Assembly (NCBI GenBank): GCA_009925925.1
Contig: RFQA01000007.1
Coordinates: forward strand, 1-38,060
Direction of reading: 5' to 3'
Length of the DNA: 38,060 nucleotides
DNA from: Betaproteobacteria bacterium
GTDB lineage: Bacteria; Pseudomonadota; Gammaproteobacteria; Burkholderiales; Burkholderiaceae_C
How positions within the stretch are numbered: position 1 is the first letter of the stretch; each line of letters begins with the position of its first letter. The position numbers and the translations under genes are program-made. The notes under the pieces were generated by a model, which made no database searches, was not told the origin of the DNA, and saw only the letters and a list, made by a program, of their open reading frames with translations. This document shows, piece after piece, positions 34,202 through 38,060 of this stretch.

Positions 34202-35097
34202 TTTCCCAGCCCGCCATGAAAGCCCACCAGCCCATGAACACACCGGAGTCACTGACACTCACAACCCGTGACGGATATGCATTGCAAGCCCTGCGTTACA
34301 CCGCCACAGGCCCTCTGCGCGGGCATCTGGTGGTCGCAGGTGCCACTGGCGTTCCGCAGCTGTTTTACAAGAACTTCGCACTCTTCGCTGCGCAGCAGGG
34401 CTACACCACTCTGACGGTGGACTACCGCGGCATAGGCCTCTCCAAACCGGCCGATTTACGAGGCTTTCAGATGGACTATCTGGATTGGGCTTTTCACGAT
34501 GTTGCAGCTGCGGTAGACGCTATGGCGGATGACACCGTTCCTCTTTTCATGGTGGGGCACTCGTTCGGTGGCCATGCATTCGGCCTGCTCCCCAACCACG
34601 ACAGGGTCGCACGGTTTTATACCTTTGCCACCGGGGCGGGCTGGCACGGCTGGATGCCACGTGCCGAGCAATTCAAGGTCCTGCTGATGTGGCACGTCAT
34701 CGGCCCGCTGCTCACCCGCTGGAAGGGCTATCTGGCCTGGAGCAAGCTCCAGATGGGCGAGGACTTGCCACTAGGCGTTTACCGGGATTGGAAGCGCTGG
34801 TGCAAGTTTCCGCGCTACTTCTTTGATGACCCCGGCATGCCGCATGTGGCCGGTTTGTTCGGGAGGGTGCGCACCCCCATCATCGCGGCCAATGCGACCG
34901 ATGACCTTTGGGCGCCACCCGCGTCACGCGATGCCTTTATGGCCGCCTACAGCAACACCACCGTGAGCAAGGTGGACATCCACCCCGGTCAACAAGGCAT
35001 AGGGCCCATCGGCCACATGGGCTACTTCCGCAGACAGGCACAACCATTGTGGAACGACGTGCTGACCTGGTTCGGCGAGCATCAGACTGCCCGCTGA
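34198..35097 (+). CDS. alpha/beta-hydrolase
   Basis: Serine hydrolase of the alpha/beta fold, 299 residues, of the uncharacterised predicted-hydrolase type with no lid or signal peptide. The nucleophile Ser122 is in GHSFGGHAFG. The acid is probably an Asp in ATDDLWAPP and the base the His in GPIGHMGYF near the C-terminus. VDYRGIGLSKP precedes the nucleophile. Translation is coupled to the TetR gene by a 4-nt overlap. A nearby in-frame ATG (residue 7 or 13) could be the true start. Substrate unknown; the regulator suggests an inducible, perhaps detoxifying, role. Confidence 0.85.
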   Translation: MISQPAMKAHQPMNTPESLTLTTRDGYALQALRYTATGPLRGHLVVAGATGVPQLFYKNFALFAAQQGYTTLTVDYRGIGLSKPADLRGFQMDYLDWAFHDVAAAVDAMADDTVPLFMVGHSFGGHAFGLLPNHDRVARFYTFATGAGWHGWMPRAEQFKVLLMWHVIGPLLTRWKGYLAWSKLQMGEDLPLGVYRDWKRWCKFPRYFFDDPGMPHVAGLFGRVRTPIIAANATDDLWAPPASRDAFMAAYSNTTVSKVDIHPGQQGIGPIGHMGYFRRQAQPLWNDVLTWFGEHQTAR

Positions 35098-35099
35098 AT

Positions 35100-35822
35100 T
35101 CAGAGGGCGGCCGCGCGGGCGTCCAGCTCGGCGATGCAAGCCTCCATTTGCGCCCTGCACTGCTCCATCAAGGCAGGCATGTCGTCCAGCGTCATGCCCG
35201 AGGTGGGAATGGGTGCCAGTGTCTTGACGATGATGTTGCCGCTGTTCCAGCGGTTCAGGCGCATGGTCTTTTTGTAGTTGCTGCAACACAGCGGCACGAT
35301 GGGCACGCCCGCGTTAATGGCCATCTGGAAGGCGCCCTTTTTGAACGGCAGCATGCCCCGGCCGAGGTTGCGGGTGCCTTCGGCAAACACCCAAATCGAC
35401 GTGTCCTGCTCCTGCATCACCGCCGTGGTGTGCAACATGGCCGCTTTGGCTTTGACTGCGTTACCCCGGTCGATCAGGATGTTGCCGGCCAGCCAGTAAA
35501 TCTGGCCGAAAAAGGGAATCCACTTCAAGCTCTTTTTGCCCAGTGACACCGTGCGCCGTGGCACCGCGCAACCCAGTACAAACAAGTCCCAGTTGGACTG
35601 GTGGTTGGCCACGATCACAAAGGGGTTGAGCTGAGTTTTCAAGCCTTCGGTCTCCAGGCGCATCTTCAGGCCCAGAATCTTCAGCGCGGGGACTGAAAAC
35701 ATCCACCCTGAGAGCCGGGAATTGTCGGGATTGAAGGGCCGGGAAAAACAGATCAGAAGGTTGACCACAGAGGCCAACAGGAACTGGATGCTGATCAGCA
35801 CCAGCCGGAATAGATAGAGCAT
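35100..35822 (-). CDS. plsC: 1-acyl-sn-glycerol-3-phosphate acyltransferase
   Basis: Inner-membrane acyltransferase that converts lysophosphatidate to phosphatidate, the substrate of CdsA. It has 240 residues. An N-terminal membrane helix (LFRLVLISIQFLLASVVNLLI within the first 25 residues) precedes the acyltransferase motifs: NHQSNWD with His74 and Asp79 (HX4D), FFGQIYWLAGNILIDRG, and FAEGTRN (146-152). The motif PIVPLCCSN follows. It converges on the hydrolase with a 2-nt gap and diverges from the glycine-cleavage operon. Some genomes carry several paralogues, so this may not be the only PlsC. Confidence 0.92.
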   Translation of the reverse strand: MLYLFRLVLISIQFLLASVVNLLICFSRPFNPDNSRLSGWMFSVPALKILGLKMRLETEGLKTQLNPFVIVANHQSNWDLFVLGCAVPRRTVSLGKKSLKWIPFFGQIYWLAGNILIDRGNAVKAKAAMLHTTAVMQEQDTSIWVFAEGTRNLGRGMLPFKKGAFQMAINAGVPIVPLCCSNYKKTMRLNRWNSGNIIVKTLAPIPTSGMTLDDMPALMEQCRAQMEACIAELDARAAAL

Positions 35823-35892
35823 GCAATGAAGATGAAAACCGGCAAATGCCTGCCGAATGGTAACAAGTGGCCCGCCGGCGCTGTGGCTGGTT

Positions 35893-35898
35893 TAGAAT
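35893..35898 (+). promoter_or_regulatory. probable -10 element of the gcvTHP operon
   Basis: TAGAAT lies just upstream of the riboswitch, so initiation near 35905 would begin the transcript at the first aptamer. No recognisable -35 hexamer at standard spacing. Confidence 0.45.
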
Positions 35899-35902
35899 CG
35901 GC

Positions 35903-36147
35903 TCCGTTCAGGAGAGAGCCCTTCACGGGGCCGCCGAAGGCGCAGGACGGCTGATTGCAGCGGTCTGAACGCTCAGGCAAAAGGACTGATCCCTGCCGGC
36001 AAGGCTTGCTCTGCCGGCAACACCCCACTGGAGAGAGTTTGCACCGCACAGCGGCCTGCAAACCACCGAAGGAGCAACCCGCAGTCTGCGCACCCCACCC
36101 CGTGCACGCAGGCCCGGCGAATCTCTCAGGTAAAGCGGACAGCGGGG
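35903..36147 (+). ncRNA. tandem glycine riboswitch
   Basis: Two glycine aptamers upstream of gcvT. Aptamer 1 (about 35903-35989) shows CAGGAGAGAG, GCCGAAGGCGCA and CTCAGGCAAAAGGACTGA. Aptamer 2 (about 36024-36147) shows TGGAGAGAG, CACCGAAGGAGCAA and CTCTCAGGTAAAGCGGACA, closed by a CCCC/GGGG outer stem. Glycine binding normally switches on the glycine cleavage genes. The 34-nt linker between aptamers contains TGCCGGCA twice (35994-36001 and 36012-36019), able to form an extra eight-pair hairpin; linkers in known tandem examples are usually shorter. Confidence 0.93.
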
Positions 36148-36153
36148 GCAGCA

Positions 36154-36215
36154 CCGGATGGGCGCAGACTTGCGTGCATCCGGGTTTGGATTGCCCCTCC
36201 GGCGTATCGCGCCGG
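36154..36215 (+). promoter_or_regulatory. riboswitch expression platform: two hairpins
   Basis: CCGGATG (36154-36160) pairs with CATCCGG (36177-36183), with inner pairing of GCGCA and TGCGT; CCGGCG (36199-36204) pairs with CGCCGG (36210-36215). The second ends 19 nt before the gcvT ATG. No T-tract follows, so control probably acts on translation initiation rather than transcription termination. Confidence 0.5.
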
Positions 36216-36234
36216 GAATGTTTGGATCGCCGCC

Positions 36235-37395
36235 ATGTCCGCTTCTGACACAACCTTGTTGACCACGCCGCTCAGCGCATTGCACACAGAGCTGGGCGCC
36301 CGCATGGTGCCGTTCGCCGGTTACTCCATGCCGGTTCAGTACCCTGCAGGCCTGATGGCCGAACACCACCACACCCGCAAAGCCGCCGGCCTGTTTGACG
36401 TGTCCCACATGGGCCAGCTGCGCCTGAGCGGCCCGGACGCCTGCGCGGCGTTTGAGAGCCTGATGCCGGTGGACGTGATCGACCTGCCCGTGGGCAAACA
36501 GCGCTACGGCCTGTTGCTCACCGAAGAGGGCACGATCATCGATGACCTGATGTTCTTCAAAAAGGCGCAAAACGAACTCTTCGTCATCGTCAACGGTGCC
36601 TGCAAGGCGGGGGATATCGCCCACATCCAAGCCCAGATCGGCAAGCGCTGCCAGGTCACCCCCCTGCCCGACTACGCGCTGCTGGCCCTCCAAGGCCCGC
36701 AGGCGGTGACGGCGCTGGCCCGCCTGGCACCCGGCGTGGAAAAGCTGGTGTTCATGACGGGTGGAGACTTCACGGTCGACACCGGCACCCAAAAGATCAA
36801 CGTGTTCCTCACCCGCAGCGGCTACACCGGTGAAGACGGTTTTGAGATCTCGGTCCACAACGAGCACGCCGAAGCCCTGGCCCGCGCCCTGCTGGCACAG
36901 CCCGAAGTACAGCCCATCGGCCTGGGTGCCCGCAACTCCCTGCGCCTGGAAGCCGGCTTGTGCCTGTATGGCAACGACATTGACACCACCACCACGCCGG
37001 TAGAAGCCAGCCTGAACTGGGCCATCCAGAAAGTGCGCCGCACCGGTGGTGCGCGCGCAGGCGGCTTCCCCGGCGCTACAAAAATCCTAGCTGCTCTCGC
37101 AGATTCCACCGGGGCTAGCGGCACAAAAGGCACCAAAAAGCGGGTGGGCCTGATTGCGCAGGAGCGCATTCCGGTGCGCGAGCACACCGAGCTGCAAGAC
37201 GGCGCGGGCAACCGTATCGGCGAAGTCACCAGCGGTCTGCTCGGCCCCACCATCAACCAGTGCGTGGCCATGGGCTATATCGACGCTTCGCTGGCGGCTT
37301 TGGGCACCCCGGTGGTGGCCATAGTCCGCGGCAAACCGGTGCCCATGGTGGTGAGTGCCATGCCCTTTGTGCCCACGAACTACTACCGCGGCTGA
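36235..37395 (+). CDS. gcvT: glycine cleavage system T protein (aminomethyltransferase)
   Basis: Transfers the methylene group from the aminomethyl-lipoyl H protein to tetrahydrofolate, releasing ammonia. It has 386 residues, slightly longer than usual (about 365-375). Family blocks are VPFAGYSMPVQYPAG, GLFDVSHMGQ, TRSGYTGEDGFEI, GLGARNSLRLEAGLCLYGND and the ending VPTNYYRG. Asp in NDIDTTTTPVEASL is the expected catalytic-region acid. Residues about 282-298 (TKILAALADSTGASGTK) include roughly 8-10 extra residues encoded by a copy of the dispersed palindrome. First gene after the glycine riboswitch. Confidence 0.96.
   Translation: MSASDTTLLTTPLSALHTELGARMVPFAGYSMPVQYPAGLMAEHHHTRKAAGLFDVSHMGQLRLSGPDACAAFESLMPVDVIDLPVGKQRYGLLLTEEGTIIDDLMFFKKAQNELFVIVNGACKAGDIAHIQAQIGKRCQVTPLPDYALLALQGPQAVTALARLAPGVEKLVFMTGGDFTVDTGTQKINVFLTRSGYTGEDGFEISVHNEHAEALARALLAQPEVQPIGLGARNSLRLEAGLCLYGNDIDTTTTPVEASLNWAIQKVRRTGGARAGGFPGATKILAALADSTGASGTKGTKKRVGLIAQERIPVREHTELQDGAGNRIGEVTSGLLGPTINQCVAMGYIDASLAALGTPVVAIVRGKPVPMVVSAMPFVPTNYYRG
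37078..37126. repeat. dispersed palindrome, in-frame insertion in gcvT
   Basis: AAAATCCTAGCTGCTCTCGC, then AGATTCCACCGGGGCTAGCG. Against the reverse complement of the intergenic copy (24301-24335) it shares TAGCTGCT, CGCA, ATTCCA, GGG/GG and GCTAGC. It ends with GGCACAAAA. It lies in a surface segment where relatives have a shorter loop, so it appears to have lengthened the protein without breaking the frame. Confidence 0.65.
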
Positions 37396-37516
37396 TCCAA
37401 GACAGCTTGGTGCCGGAAACTGCAGATTCAGCCGCTACAGTGGCGTCTGGCAGGTTCCAGTTCCGGTGGTTCAACCCTTTACCGCAAACCCTTTTTTCAA
37501 GTTTCAGGAGAACGTT

Positions 37517-37888
37517 ATGTCTATCAAATACACAGCCGATCACGAATGGCTCCAGGTCGATGGCGATATCGCAACCGTCGGCATCACCCACCACGCGCAG
37601 GATGCGCTCGGCGACGTGGTGTTTGTGGATCTGCCCGCCGTGGGCGCCAGCATTGACGCCAAGGCCGTGGCCGGCGTGGTCGAGTCCGTGAAGGCGGCCG
37701 CTGACGTGTACATGCCCGTGACCGGCGAAATCACCGAGGTCAACGAAACCCTGCGCGACGACCCCTCGCTGGCCAACACCGACCCGCTGGGTGCCGGCTG
37801 GTTCTTCAAGGTCAAGCTGGCCAACCAGGCCGAACTCGAAGGCCTGATGGACGAGACCAGCTACACCGCTTTCGCCGCCAACGCTTAA
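37517..37888 (+). CDS. gcvH: glycine cleavage system H protein
   Basis: Small lipoyl carrier protein that shuttles the aminomethyl group between P, T and L proteins. It has 123 residues from the ATG at 37517, which has CAGGAG six nucleotides upstream. MSIKYTADHEWLQVDGDIATVG at the start and VVESVKAAADVYMPVTGEI in the middle are diagnostic; Lys59 in ESVKA is the lipoylation site. The protein ends ETSYTAFAANA. It is 121 nt after gcvT and about 100 nt before gcvP. Confidence 0.97.
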   Translation: MSIKYTADHEWLQVDGDIATVGITHHAQDALGDVVFVDLPAVGASIDAKAVAGVVESVKAAADVYMPVTGEITEVNETLRDDPSLANTDPLGAGWFFKVKLANQAELEGLMDETSYTAFAANA

Positions 37889-37987
37889 AGCCGCTTTGCG
37901 GGCCCAGCCTGCAAAGTCCCCGGGAGCCGGCCCTGAACCAGCAGGCTACCCGTTTGTGTGAACTGCCCACCACCGAACGCCACCGCC

Positions 37988-38060
37988 ATGTCCACTTCTG
38001 CTACCACCTCCACGCCCACCTTGGCCCAGCTGGAAAACGCCAGCGAATTCCAGGCACGCC
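37988..38060 (+). CDS. gcvP: glycine dehydrogenase (decarboxylating), P protein, 5' end only
   Basis: The ATG at 37988 opens an uninterrupted frame to the window end, 24 codons. It reads MSTSATTSTPTLAQLENASE then FQAR. The LAQLEN...F segment resembles the start of GcvP (typically LxxLExxxxFxxRHIGP), and it directly follows gcvT and gcvH. The PLP-dependent catalytic region lies beyond the window. Confidence 0.8.
   Translation, partial: MSTSATTSTPTLAQLENASEFQAR

Overview
This 38 kb window looks like core chromosome of a betaproteobacterium, most likely a Burkholderiales/Comamonadaceae member related to Rhodoferax or Polaromonas. The basis is the long run rpsB-tsf-pyrH-frr-uppS-cdsA-dxr-rseP-bamA-skp-lpxD-fabZ-lpxA-lpxB-rnhB, carA-leuE-carB in one unit, a PhaR polyhydroxyalkanoate regulator, a moderately high GC content and a small TAGCTGC/GCGC palindrome family that I recall from this group. 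I see no prophage, transposase, CRISPR array or plasmid functions. Both ends cut genes (carB on the left, gcvP on the right). The first 49 bases are an exact inverted copy of bases 59-107, so the left end is probably an assembly or library fold-back.

Left half (1-19.7 kb, all minus strand). carA-leuE-carB has its own promoter. Upstream of it lies a long, tightly packed series read from 19.5 kb down to 4.7 kb: rpsB, an intrinsic terminator/attenuator, tsf, pyrH, frr, uppS, cdsA, dxr, rseP, bamA, skp, lpxD, fabZ, lpxA, lpxB, rnhB and a SpoU-type RNA methyltransferase. It joins translation, nucleotide supply, isoprenoid and phospholipid precursors, outer-membrane protein assembly and lipid A synthesis. 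rseP is broken: about 40 codons are missing between its PDZ regions, the frame shifts, and the halves meet at a TGATG stop-start.

Middle (19.8-29 kb). A plus-strand run encodes a DadA-like FAD oxidoreductase, an HDOD protein, a metallo-beta-lactamase-fold hydrolase and bifunctional NAD(P)HX epimerase/dehydratase; the last two overlap. It converges on rnr. rnr diverges from tRNA-Leu(CAG), followed by rimO, phaR and tRNA-Val(GAC) on the minus strand.

Right half (29-38 kb). Acyl-CoA/amino-acid catabolism genes (two SDRs, an EamA transporter, ETF-ubiquinone oxidoreductase) carry clear palindromic operators. A TetR-hydrolase pair follows, with the operator inside the promoter and an apparently leaderless mRNA. 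plsC comes next, then a tandem glycine riboswitch controlling gcvT-gcvH-gcvP.

The main unexplained structure is a dispersed imperfect palindrome of about 40-50 nt. One intergenic copy (24.3 kb) is accompanied by copies read in frame as protein inside the RNA methyltransferase gene, lpxB, gcvT and probably the EamA gene.
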